In this document: piece by piece, positions 43,316-52,926 of the stretch
How positions within the stretch are numbered: position 1 is the first letter of the stretch
Layout: every line of letters begins with the position of its first letter
Assembly: GCF_018987235.1 (NCBI RefSeq)
Contig: NZ_CP072197.1
Location: 1-64,000, forward strand
Direction of reading: 5' to 3'
Length of the DNA stretch: 64,000 bases
DNA from: Lactobacillus crispatus
GTDB lineage: Bacteria; Bacillota; Bacilli; Lactobacillales; Lactobacillaceae
Position numbers and translations under genes: made by a program
Notes under the pieces: model-generated
What the model saw: only the letters and a program-made list of their open reading frames with translations
Told to the model about the DNA's origin: nothing
The model's database searches: none

Positions 43316-44383
43316 ATGAAAAAGTTATTGATCGGAAGCGCAGTCTTAGCTGCCTTATTAATTAAAGAAAATATCGCAGTAAATGCGGCAATAGAGCAAA
43401 ACGAAACAACGCCTAAGATTGCAGTTACTGACAAAAAAGAGAAGCCAAAAGACCAGTTTGATAATAGTTTGGCAGGTCATTATGACCAAGAGACAAATTT
43501 TATTACCTGGGAAATAAGGCTGAATCCCAAGAAAGAAAAATATACTGGTGATTTGAAGTTGGAAAATTTAATTCCAGAAGGCTTAGTTCTAGATCCAGAT
43601 ACGATTGAAGTAATAAAGAATGATAATTTTATTCAAAATTCTAGTTTAGTTAAATTGAAGAAAAACAAATTAACAGCTGAATTTCCTGCTAAGAAGTATT
43701 CAGAGAGCACAATTTTGATTAAGTATCGAACCAAGGTGGAAGCAGAGCCTAATGAGCCTAATTATCTTAGGGTGAGTCAGTCCTTTACTTTGGGCGATGA
43801 TCGAGTTCAAGAATACGAGCAAGAAATTAAATACGATCGAAGTAATAAGAATTTTAACATTGAAGCGCCACATAAATCTACGTTTAGAGATGATAATCAA
43901 ATTTCGTTAATTAAAAAATCTAAAAATAATGAAGAACGCTCTGAAGATTGGCTTAAACGTCTAGCAGAGCTGATTATTAATAAAAAAGAAACTACTTCAG
44001 ATAAAGGAGGTGAAAAAGTTCAAGGACAGGTCAAAGATCAAAAGCAGCAAGCTTCCCCAGAAAATACAAACCTTTCACGCACTCCAACTGTCAAAGGCTT
44101 GACTGGTTTTGATACTAAGGCTAACGAGGTAAAATCCACGGCTAAAATAGATTCTGATTCAGTAAAAACTACTCTAGATAAAGACGAGATTAAGGACAAT
44201 GCAAGTACTATCTCGCCTAAGTCGCAAAAACACGATACTCATGTCACACTCCCTAAAAGTGACACATCAGAAACTAAGGCAAAATTACCTAAAGCTGGTG
44301 AAACTGCCGGTGTTATGCTCAGCGTATTGGGCATAATTTTAATAATTGCAGGGTGGACAGTTCGAACAAAATTCTTAAAATAA
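43316..44383 (+). CDS. Cell-wall-anchored surface protein with LPKAG sorting motif
   Basis: A 355-residue protein with a signal peptide (cleavage near AVNA-A, about 26). A beta-sandwich adhesin-like domain (about 40-190; FITWEIRLNPKKEKYTGDLKLEN... IPEGLVLDPDTIEV) resembles the collagen-binding/fibrinogen-binding fold of Gram-positive adhesins. A Lys/Thr/Ser-rich stalk follows, then LPKAGE, a hydrophobic helix and the positive tail RTKFLK. Ala replaces Thr in the sortase motif. Ligand unknown. Confidence 0.78.
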   Translation: MKKLLIGSAVLAALLIKENIAVNAAIEQNETTPKIAVTDKKEKPKDQFDNSLAGHYDQETNFITWEIRLNPKKEKYTGDLKLENLIPEGLVLDPDTIEVIKNDNFIQNSSLVKLKKNKLTAEFPAKKYSESTILIKYRTKVEAEPNEPNYLRVSQSFTLGDDRVQEYEQEIKYDRSNKNFNIEAPHKSTFRDDNQISLIKKSKNNEERSEDWLKRLAELIINKKETTSDKGGEKVQGQVKDQKQQASPENTNLSRTPTVKGLTGFDTKANEVKSTAKIDSDSVKTTLDKDEIKDNASTISPKSQKHDTHVTLPKSDTSETKAKLPKAGETAGVMLSVLGIILIIAGWTVRTKFLK

Positions 44384-44481
44384 TCTATATTTGTACTAAA
44401 ATACGGATTTTCAATAGCCAAAATAGACTCTTTCACGTATTATTGAGATAGATAAACTTGTATCATGAAAGAGAAACAAAC

Positions 44482-45255
44482 ATGCCGTACACTATTTCAG
44501 AAATTATTGTTTTATTTTTTACTTATTCAGTTATCGGCTGGCTTTGGGAAACCTTTTATTGTTCGATCAAAGACCACCATTATGATTATCGGGGATTTCT
44601 GTTTGGTCCTTACTGCCCCGTGTATGGGTTCGCCGTTACTACAATTTTAATTTGTACCAAAGACGTGCGAGATAACCTGCTCCTTTTATTTATAGTAGGG
44701 ACTATCGTTGCCACTATTTTCGAATTTGTGGCTAGTTGGCTATTAGAGACAATCTTTCACATGAAGCTTTGGGATTATTCAAAATTATGGGGTAACATTC
44801 AAGGTCGAGTGGCCCCAATGATTTCATTATTTTGGGGCGTTGGTGTAGTTTTATTAGTAAAATTTATTCAGCCAATCATTCAGAAGCTCATTAATAATGA
44901 AGAAAAGATAACTCATGGCTGGCTAGCTGTGGGTATTACCATTGTTATGGGTATTGACTTAGTATTAACAGTAATCAGTGTCGAGAGATTCCATACTACA
45001 ACTAAGATGTGGGATGTGCATATTGACCACTTTATTGAGCGAGTTAGAACTAAAGTAGAAAGTCATATGCCTGAGAAAGGAAAATTGCGGGTTGGTGATT
45101 GGCACCACTCAGTGATGCAGCACTATGATGAATTACAACCGCAACGATTAAGCTGGAATCATAAGCGCTACTTGAAGAGCTTTCCAAAATTAAAAGTTAC
45201 TGATGCTCCTAAGTTCATGGAAATTAAGAAAGAAGTCTTGAAGAAAGAAAGCTAA
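44482..45255 (+). CDS. CmpB-type (putative ABC transporter, DUF) membrane protein
   Basis: From ATG 44482 (ribosome site AGAGAA) the protein has 257 residues and about five membrane segments. The N-terminus VLFFTYSVIGWLWETFYCSI and GFLFGPYCPVYGFAV are the signature of the PF06541 family, labelled putative ABC-transporter type IV but of unknown function. The C-terminal 70 residues are soluble and charged. A longer start at 44458 is less likely. Confidence 0.8.
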   Translation: MPYTISEIIVLFFTYSVIGWLWETFYCSIKDHHYDYRGFLFGPYCPVYGFAVTTILICTKDVRDNLLLLFIVGTIVATIFEFVASWLLETIFHMKLWDYSKLWGNIQGRVAPMISLFWGVGVVLLVKFIQPIIQKLINNEEKITHGWLAVGITIVMGIDLVLTVISVERFHTTTKMWDVHIDHFIERVRTKVESHMPEKGKLRVGDWHHSVMQHYDELQPQRLSWNHKRYLKSFPKLKVTDAPKFMEIKKEVLKKES

Positions 45256-45284
45256 CTAACATAATCTTATTTTGTGGGATTGAA

Positions 45285-45321
45285 AAAAGTCGGATGACCA
45301 TATTAGGTCATCCGACTTTTT
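45285..45321. terminator. Bidirectional terminator
   Basis: AAAAAGTCGGATGACC-atatta-GGTCATCCGACTTTTT lies between the CmpB-type gene (plus) and the adenosyltransferase remnant (minus), serving both. Confidence 0.9.
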
Positions 45322-45322
45322 C

Positions 45323-45882
45323 TTATCCATTAATTCTATTTGGTTCACGTTTTTTACTTTTTATTTCGATGTAGTTATCTAAAACGTTGGCATAGCGTCC
45401 AAGGGTGAAAAGGTAATCAGATAATCGATTGATGTATTTTAATACGTCATCTGATAATTCCTGTTCATTTAAACTTAATTTGACCAATGCCCGTTCGGTG
45501 CGTCGAGCGACTGTCCTGGCATACTGAAGATTGGCACCAGTGGCTTTACCACCTGGCAGAATAAATTCAGGAATGGAAGGAATTTGGGGCGTTAGTTGAT
45601 CAATGCGATGTTCGAGTTGCTGCACTGTTTCATGGGTGATTTCTTGATGATGCTTTACCACGATATCAGCTTGTAATTGGTAAAGGTTGCGTTGTACGTC
45701 TTGCAGCTCATCTTTAAGTTGCAGACAGTTTTTAGATAAGTTGCAATTACTACACCTAAGTAGGATTGCAATTCATCTACGTCACCTAGAGCTTCAATTT
45801 GGAGGTCATATTTAGGCACCATTTTGCCAGTAACTTGCTTAGTTAAACCTTTGTCACCAACTTTAGTGTAAATTTTAATCAT
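45323..45882 (-). pseudogene. PduO-type cob(I)alamin adenosyltransferase, frameshifted
   Basis: The N-terminal part (45882 down to about 45740: MIKIYTKVGDKGLTKQVTG..VDELQSYLGVVIA) and the C-terminal part (GGKATGANLQYARTVARRTERALV, to 45323) lie in different frames. Translating a shifted frame across the join gives LSKNCLQLKDELQDVQRNLYQLQADIV, so a single missing base near 45738 explains the break. Intact, the enzyme makes adenosylcobalamin. A second start at 45661 could produce only a fragment lacking the ATP site. Confidence 0.88.
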
Positions 45883-46078
45883 AGCTGATTCCTGCTTTTC
45901 GTTTGTAATTGTTTAGGGCAAGAGTCAATGGTTTGTACAAAACAAAATAGAAACCAAAATTGCCCAGACAATGGTAAGTATCAAATAAGAAACTTCCCGC
46001 AACATAACCTAAAAAGGATGACCAGCCACCCCAAATTGACATGCCGAAATTGATCAACAAGCCATATACGTAACCCAT
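45875..46078 (-). pseudogene. C-terminal fragment of a membrane protein (possibly an ECF S-component)
   Basis: A 67-residue hydrophobic piece, MGYVYGLLINFGMSIWGGW then FLFDTYHCLGNFGFYFVLYKPL, whose frame overlaps the start of the adenosyltransferase by eight bases. The upstream part is replaced by transposase remnant sequence at about 46081. Family assignment is tentative; vitamin-transport S-components next to cobalamin genes are common. Confidence 0.45.
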
Positions 46079-46080
46079 TA

Positions 46081-46259
46081 TATTTATGCGGTCTTAATGC
46101 TTCTGGCCCTTGATCCTTAAATGCATATACCCATTGGCGCAGTGTAGTCCTGCCAGCTCCTAAAACTTTCGCAATTGAAGCAGGTGATGCTTCGCCACTT
46201 ATGTATTGTTTAACTGCTTTAAGCTTAGCTTCATAGCTAAATTTACTTTTTCTAGACAT
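46081..46259 (-). pseudogene. IS3-type OrfA remnant
   Basis: About 60 residues, MSRKSKFSYEAKLKAVKQYI then SIAKVLGAGRTTLRQWVYAFKD, are the helix-turn-helix start of an IS150-like OrfA. The sequence breaks off after RPHKYN where the membrane-protein fragment begins. Confidence 0.7.
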
Positions 46260-46275
46260 ACAAAACATTCTAAGC

Positions 46276-46320
46276 TAAATAGTGAATTAGTTATCCGACG
46301 GGATAATTGATTCACTATTT
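46276..46320 (+). terminator. Hairpin upstream of the IS110 leader
   Basis: AATAGTGAA...TTATCC-gac-GGGATAA...TTCACTATT followed by TTTATT. It is either a terminator or the terminal repeat of the IS3 remnant. Confidence 0.45.
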
Positions 46321-46342
46321 TTATTCTTTTGTAGAATTAAAG

Positions 46343-46505
46343 TAGTAGTAAAACGATATGCCCTGAGGTCTTTAGACACTTGATGTCGTATACAAAACTG
46401 GCAGTTTTACTTAAGTTTTCAATAGTCTCTTCGAAGAATGTGGACACTAGATGTCGAGTTTAGAAAATTAGATCTGATTTCTTAAGTAAATACGTTTTAC
46501 TACTA
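46343..46505 (+). ncRNA. Bridge-RNA-like leader of the IS110 element
   Basis: A 13-base perfect outer stem TAGTAGTAAAACG (46343-46355) / CGTTTTACTACTA (46493-46505) encloses an inner 10-base stem TTTACTTAAG (46406-46415) / CTTAAGTAAA (46481-46490). A repeated hairpin occurs twice: GACACTTGATGTCG (46375-46388) and GACACTAGATGTCG (46443-46456). IS110-group elements encode a two-loop bridge RNA just upstream of the recombinase; size, position and two-part layout fit. The fold is read by eye. Confidence 0.6.
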
Positions 46506-46524
46506 AGTTTTGGAGGTTTTTATT

Positions 46525-47751
46525 ATGCAAGTTACTTTTGGAATTGATGTAAGCAAGTCTACTTCTACTGTTTGTGAACTAATTGGTGAAAGCAAAAATG
46601 AACTAACCATTACTAATAATCGTCCTGGTTTTATTCAATTGCTTCATGAATTAACCGCTTTTTCTAAACATCCGCAAATTATTTTTGAAGCTACCGGTGT
46701 TTATTCACGTACACTGCAATCTTTTCTGGAAGACTATGGCTATGATTATGTAATTCTTAATCCTCTTAAAGCTAAAAAAGAAATGGATATGGGACTACGT
46801 CATAATAAGACTGATAAAACTGATGCTTATCATTTAGTCTTAATTCAAAGACTATATCATCATCCAATTAATCAACTTCAATCTCAAACTTATAAGCAGC
46901 TTAATGTTTTGAGTCGTTTCTATGACCAGTTAACAGCTGACTTAGTAATGGCTAAAAATCGACTTCACCAAGCTCTACAATCGACTTTTCCTGAAATTGA
47001 AAATCTATTTTCTTCTGCTAAAGGTAAAAATTACTGGCAAATAGTTGTGCGATATCCTCATTGTGACTTAGTAAGAAGAGAAGATAAAAAACAGCTTATT
47101 AACTGGTTAATGAGCTTAAAGGGGATTGCTTTTAAACACGCTCTAAGGACTGCAGATAAATTAATTGAATTAGCTTATCAAGCTTATCCAGTTGTATCTT
47201 GCTCTAGCATAGAAGTCGAGCAAGTGCAGTATTATGCACACAGATCGCTTAATTTAAGTGATCAAAGAGAAAATTTAATCGCAAGAATGGTTAAGTTAGC
47301 GAAGTCTTTGCCCAATCATGATTTAGAAAACCTAGAAAGCATTCCAGGCTTTGCACAGACCACTGCTGTCAGAGTTTTAGCAGAGTTAGGAGATTTACGC
47401 AGATTTAGTAATCCTAATAAAATCAATGCTTTTATCGGAATTGATCCAGGCAGATATCAGTCAGGAGAAATGGACTCTAATTTAAGTATTACTAAACATG
47501 GCAATGCAGTCGCACGTAAGTTGCTTTATCGAGCTATTGGACAAATTGATAATGCAGCTAAGACAAATCCGTGTCATATAGCAGATTATTATGAAAGCAA
47601 AAAGCTATCCTCTCAAACCAAAGGGTTCAAAAAGATAGCTATTGCTTCAATTCATAAACTAATCAGAACCATTTATGCCCTGATTATCAATGATCAACCA
47701 TATGATTACAACGTAGCCACACATAACCAAAAAGACTTTAGTCGTAATTAA
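46525..47751 (+). CDS. IS110-family recombinase (DEDD type)
   Basis: The start ATG 46525 (TGGAGG upstream) gives 408 residues. RuvC-like DEDD domain: FGIDVSKST, IIFEATGVYS, HNKTDKTDAYHL. The C-terminal Tnp domain has IPGFAQTTAVRVLAELGDLRRF and INAFIGIDPGRYQSGE with the likely catalytic Ser. It appears intact. Element ends are not marked by inverted repeats in this family and were not fixed. Confidence 0.93.
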   Translation: MQVTFGIDVSKSTSTVCELIGESKNELTITNNRPGFIQLLHELTAFSKHPQIIFEATGVYSRTLQSFLEDYGYDYVILNPLKAKKEMDMGLRHNKTDKTDAYHLVLIQRLYHHPINQLQSQTYKQLNVLSRFYDQLTADLVMAKNRLHQALQSTFPEIENLFSSAKGKNYWQIVVRYPHCDLVRREDKKQLINWLMSLKGIAFKHALRTADKLIELAYQAYPVVSCSSIEVEQVQYYAHRSLNLSDQRENLIARMVKLAKSLPNHDLENLESIPGFAQTTAVRVLAELGDLRRFSNPNKINAFIGIDPGRYQSGEMDSNLSITKHGNAVARKLLYRAIGQIDNAAKTNPCHIADYYESKKLSSQTKGFKKIAIASIHKLIRTIYALIINDQPYDYNVATHNQKDFSRN

Positions 47752-47775
47752 TTGATCAAGTACATTATAACGCTA

Positions 47776-47806
47776 AGCCCATAAATTAAATATAGAGGTG
47801 GGCTTA
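47776..47806 (+). terminator. Hairpin after the IS110 recombinase
   Basis: AAGCCCA / TGGGCTT stem followed by ATTTAG, 24 bases after the stop codon. Weak T tract. Confidence 0.45.
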
Positions 47807-47924
47807 TTTAGTATGCTTTCTAAAAAAATAAATCGCCACTAAAAGATACTCATGACAAAATTTAGGTAAAAAATAAAGCCAAACACCTTATTGCGCTTGA
47901 CTTTACGTAGAAAAAGTCCTGCTT

Positions 47925-47974
47925 TCATAGATAGTACAATTTTATATATTTGTACTGTCTACTAAAGTAGGACT
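47925..47974. repeat. Long imperfect hairpin of unknown origin
   Basis: AGTCCT-GCTTT...AGATAGTACAA pairs with TTTGTACTGTCT...AAAG-AGGACT around TTTATATA. It may be a small MITE-like remnant or the end of an insertion sequence. Confidence 0.4.
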
Positions 47975-48432
47975 ATATCATTCAGGATGATCTTTTTGAA
48001 TTTCCTGTTTTTGAAGGGCAGCCCAAGTCCATGGAAGAGTTTTTTAGTCGCCTAGAAACTATAGGCAAGGCTTGGCATAAAGCCTATGATACCATTGATT
48101 CCGATACAGATAGAGTCATTAAGAGAACTAAAATGGATGCTCGTACTACGTTAGACCTACTAGAACATCTATCACCTGTACAGCTCTCTTGAAGAGAAAA
48201 AGAATATCAGCACGTAACCAGTATGGTTCTTAGACTATGATCAAAAAATTTATTGTACTGATGACGCCATCATTGGTCAGATGCTTCAAACCATTAATCA
48301 TGACATTACCCGACGCAGCAGTCGTAGCTTATTACACTGGAAAATTCTTAAACAAAATTGTTTCAGAGATTTTTATTTTTTAATGGGTGTTATTTTTTAT
48401 TTAGTTCTAAGTGATTTTATCTATCAAAGGTA
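47972..48432 (+). pseudogene. Degenerate coding remnants, family not recognised
   Basis: A readable frame (DDLFEFPVFEGQPKSMEEFF then TIGKAWHKAYDTIDSDTDR) stops at about 48191. A second, in another frame (YCTDDAIIGQMLQTINHDIT), runs to about 48432. They look like pieces of one or two decayed genes. No start or ribosome site is visible. Function cannot be assigned. Confidence 0.45.
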
Positions 48433-48480
48433 ATAGCTCTATGTTATATTATAAGTGTTATAATAATGTAAAAATTATTA

Positions 48481-48499
48481 GGCACTGAAATATAGTGCC
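48481..48499 (+). promoter_or_regulatory. Leader hairpin before the YSIRK adhesin gene
   Basis: GGCACT-gaaata-TAGTGCC lies about 25 bases before the start codon. A TATAAT -10 box is seen near 48458. Confidence 0.4.
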
Positions 48500-49230
48500 T
48501 TATGATAGGAGGAGAAAGATCATGTTAGAAAGAGTCCCAAAATATACACTAAGAAAACTGTCAGTCGGCTTGGCCTCAGTGATGATTGGATCAGGGATAC
48601 TGATGAGCTCTCCAAAGGTACTTGCAGCTACTAACGCAGGTGAAAGTACTGGTACTGCTGTTCAATCTTCTAGTCAAGATAAAGATAATAGTAAGCCAAG
48701 TACTCAAGGTCAAAACACTGATCCTGAAGCAGCTGTTCAAAAGGGCAGTGACAACTCATTTGCTGAACCAGCAACCACAACTAATGCTGAAGAAAAAGTA
48801 GTAGCAACAAATACCCAAGATACTACGCAAGACCAAGGCAAGCAGACAAATGCGAATGAAACTACGCAAAATACTACCAATGTCGGCAAAAAAGATACTG
48901 AAGTAACGCCGGCTAACGGCGCAACAACACTAAAGAAGCTTGGACGGGTACGGGCTGCACTACCAGTAAGGAAGGCTGAAACACCAGATCCTGAAACACC
49001 AGATCCAACGGTTCCAGATAACTCAGCTAATACTGCTATTATCAATGACAAGGATAGTTTGGAAAAAACTTGGCTTGAAACATCTACTGAGCGGGCCCAG
49101 GTCTACATTACCGTTAAGGGGACTGACCAAAAGAATTACGTCAGTTCTTATGCAGACTTTAAGAAGCGCCTTTATTCAGAAATCTATACTAATCGGATGG
49201 ATCCTAATAGCCTGGAATTACATATTAAAT

Positions 49231-50195
49231 ACGCGTGGTGCTAGTTAAATCTTTCTAGACAATAAGCCAAATTATAAGCTAAAATTGCAATTTCCAACCG
49301 GCTTTGAAAGCCTATCAGACTACGTGCTCGATTGTTCTCGGCATTGTAATAGGTCAGAAGCGAAAAGTCGCTTTCAATTGTTCTGCGAATAGCCATCAAT
49401 TGATGATCATTGTGCTTTTTAGCTCCTGTCATATTTTTACGATATGGTGTCCAAAGTTCATAACCCATTTGTTTTAGCTGTTGATGCAGTTCTTTGCCTA
49501 AATAGCCTTCGTCGCCAAGAAGATAGTAATTAGATGGATGTGCATTTTCCATCAGTTCAACTGTCTCCTTGGCATCATGAACTGATGCTTTTGTTACGAC
49601 ATAATCAAGAATGTAACCGTCATCGCTAACAATGGCATGAACTTTGAAACCATAGAAGTAAATTTTCTTGGTGGCCTTATAACCAATGTTGGCATAACCG
49701 CGAAAAATTTTAGCACGATAGTTGCGAATTGGTTGGCAAACAGGTACCGGAAAGCTGTCAATGATCAAGAAATGTCCATTCAGGTCAACCTTTTTATTCA
49801 TTTCTTGCCGTATCTGATAAATCAATTGCAATAGCTGACGTGAACGCCGATTAAAACGTGAGTGTGATAAACAATTGAAACATTCACAGAATCTTCTTTG
49901 TGATTCAATTCCTGTCTTAGCTTGCCAGATAAGTAAAGCCAAAATCAGACTGTCCGTAGTTTTAATTTGATCAATATTTCGCCGATGAGTAAACTCAGCC
50001 GGTGCATACAAACGATACCAGTGCCGACAAATTATCACTAAATCTTTAAAACTAACTTGTAAATGGTGGCTAAAACGCTTAAGCTTAAGGCAGTTCAATC
50101 AGATCAGACTCTTTTCTATTATTACTATTTACAAGTCGAGTCTAACAAGATTGGATTTTTTTATTAACTAAAACGATTTAACTAGCACCACGCGT
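49231..50195 (-). mobile_element. IS982-family insertion sequence (965 bp)
   Basis: Terminal inverted repeats begin ACGCGTGGTGCTAGTTAAAT; the 9-bp target duplication ATATTAAAT lies at 49222-49230 and 50196-50204. It interrupts the adhesin gene in antisense orientation. Confidence 0.93.
49241..50098 (-). CDS. IS982-family transposase
   Basis: A 285-residue DDE transposase. Visible motifs are HFLIIDSFPVPVC (first Asp), YYLLGDEGYLGKE (second Asp) and RRTIESDFSLLTYY (catalytic Glu). The protein starts MNCLKLKRFSHHLQVSFKDL. It appears intact. Confidence 0.92.
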   Translation of the reverse strand: MNCLKLKRFSHHLQVSFKDLVIICRHWYRLYAPAEFTHRRNIDQIKTTDSLILALLIWQAKTGIESQRRFCECFNCLSHSRFNRRSRQLLQLIYQIRQEMNKKVDLNGHFLIIDSFPVPVCQPIRNYRAKIFRGYANIGYKATKKIYFYGFKVHAIVSDDGYILDYVVTKASVHDAKETVELMENAHPSNYYLLGDEGYLGKELHQQLKQMGYELWTPYRKNMTGAKKHNDHQLMAIRRTIESDFSLLTYYNAENNRARSLIGFQSRLEIAILAYNLAYCLERFN

Positions 50196-52710
50196 ATATT
50201 AAATATCAGGTTTTAAAGGATCGGGTCCAAAACTTCATTGTAAACTGGGGAGAATCGTTGCGGTTAGATACCAGTAGAATTGGTAAAGATGGTTTAACTT
50301 TCACTACAGATACAGGTGAAAAAGTAGCCTATACGTTAACACCAGGATGGGGAAAGTATAAAACCTATGATGAATGGCTTAAAGAAGGCCAAGATATGAG
50401 TGCGATGAACGCTCTTAAAATTGGCAACAATTTAAAGGCCGGGACTAACTTCACATTAACTGCTCCACTAAAATATATTGGTAGAACTGATGGTGAAAAA
50501 CAATTTAATAATATTCAAGTTGTAGATTACGGGCACCCAAACGCTAATATGGGATTTGGCTTCGTTGAATTACACCCAGAGAAAATCGATACTCCAGAAG
50601 CTCCAACTACTGATAAAGAGTCAGTTACTACCGGTATCTATAACAATCCGTTAGCTACTGCTACAGACTGGTATAAAACGGAGCATGGTGAATATGTTGC
50701 ATACTATACAGCTAAAGGGAGAGATGGTAAGACCTATGTAACTGGATATGTGGCTGCCAATGGTAAGTCTGAGTCGATTATCAATGTTGATCAGATTGAT
50801 CTAAATACCTTGGAATACCATATGATTTACCGTAATGGTGACGAAGAAGTAGCGGCCGGTATTTCAGCAAGCTTTGCTGATGGTAAGACTCTAGTGGTTG
50901 ATGCTAGTCGTATAGGTGCTGATGGTATCCGTTTGAAGAGTCAACAGGGTTGGTCTTATAACAACGGGGGTTATAGAGAGAATACTAGTGGGAGACTCTA
51001 TTGGAGTTGGGAAGATTTTCTTAAGAACCATAACGGATCGGTAGATAACCTCGTTGGCATCAATATGAATGCAGCCGCTTTCAAGCCGGGCGATACAATT
51101 GAAGTAGTTGTTCCTGTTAAGTATATTGGGAAACTTTCTGATCGAGTTCAATCCTTAGAATTTAAATCTGAAGCTAGAAAAGATGTTTCGGTTAAACTCT
51201 ACTTCACAACTGTGCGCATGGACTTGAGTCAAATTAAACAGGTAATCTTGCTTCCGGCTGAATTCATAAGTGAAGAACCTGGTCAATCAAATTGGAAATA
51301 CGTTAAAGAGATCGCACCTGATATGCCAAATGGTTGGGATGCAGTAAAGATCAGTAATTTCCCAGTATACAAGGGCGTATTCAACACGGATCCGTTGCTA
51401 ATCAGTGAGCTACCAACTGTTATCTATGGAACGGCTCAGTACTTTGTTGACCTCCAAGAAATTCAGAAAATTTTTACTCAACACGGCTATACAGTAAAAT
51501 TTGCTAACAACAATGGTCAAGCACAACAGATGCCATTCTATGCCTACAGTACCTTGCCATTGGCCAAGTTTATTGATGGTAAACCAATTGATTCCTCATC
51601 GATTTGGACTATTCAAGTTCAAGCCGTTCCTGCTTTGATCTTGAACAAGGATCAATACTATCGAGCTGATCCAAATGCTGGTGCTTGGGATACTACTTCT
51701 ATGATCGACGCTATTTATGGTGCCGATGACCCAGGAGCACGGAAGTCACGGGAAGAACTTGATCAGTTACCAAAGACGGACGTCAATATTAGTTACGAAT
51801 ACCAAGCTCCGGGTGCGACTACGACCGTTAAAGCTGACAAAGTGGACTTGACAAAAGCCGGGGTATACACTGTAACTTACAGTCATACTTATGCCGACGG
51901 AGTTGTGGTTAGCGATAGCCGCAAGGTTTATGTCGATGATGTTAAGCAAGAAACCAAGGATATTACCCGGACCATTATCGTCCACGCGCCAAACGGAACT
52001 GACCAAACAGTTACCCAAAAAGCAACATTGACACGGGAAGTGATTCTTGATGCAACTACTGGGCAAATCAAATCTGCGGGTAAATGGTCTACTGCTAAGT
52101 GGGAAACATACTCAGCTCCAGACTTTAAGGGATACACTCCAGACGTGGTCCAAGTCGAAGAAGCAACAGTTACTAAAGATACTCAAGACACGACGGTTGA
52201 GATCAACTACGCGGCTAATGACCAACAAACCCACGTGATCTACGTTGATGACGATAACAATGGGGATCCAATCAAGACAGAGATGTTGAACGGGAAGACC
52301 GGCGAGACGGTAGCTACTAACATTGCAAATCCAGATGAAAGCAAGTATGAACTGGTTGGAACACCAGAAGCAGAATATACTTTCGCTGCCGAAAACAATG
52401 AAGATGTCATTGTGCACTTGAAGCACAAGCATGGGCAACAAGTCGAAGAAAAGACGATCACTCGGACAATCAACGTTACTCATCCAGATGGTAGTCATGA
52501 GAGCATCAAGCAAACAGTAACCTTGAACCGGACTAACGAAGTTGATTTGGCAACAGGCGAAGTGGTCAAGGATGGTGAATGGACTACTGGCAGTTGGGAA
52601 GAATTCGTTGCTCCAGAACATGCAGGATACACTCCAAACATTGCCAAAGTAGAACAAACAGACGTGACGGCTGATACCTAAGACACAACGGTTGAGATCA
52701 ACTACACGGC

Positions 52711-52926
52711 TAACAAGCCAACTACGCCAGAGCAAAACAATGATCAGGGCCAAAAGCCACAAACTAACGATCAAGGTCAAAAGCCACAAGCTGAAGACCA
52801 AGTGACAGAAAATGGCAAGGGCACTGCAACGGCTAACAAGCCAACTACGCCAGAGCAAAACAATGATCAGGGCCAAAAGCCACAAGCTGAAGACCAAGTG
52901 ACAGAAAATGGCAAGGGCACTGCAAC
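52711..52926 (+). repeat. Tandem repeat in the adhesin stalk
   Basis: Two copies of a unit coding for NKPTTPEQNNDQGQKPQ...AEDQVTENGKGTATA; the first copy holds an extra TNDQGQKPQ. The near-identical bases point to recent duplication. Confidence 0.8.
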
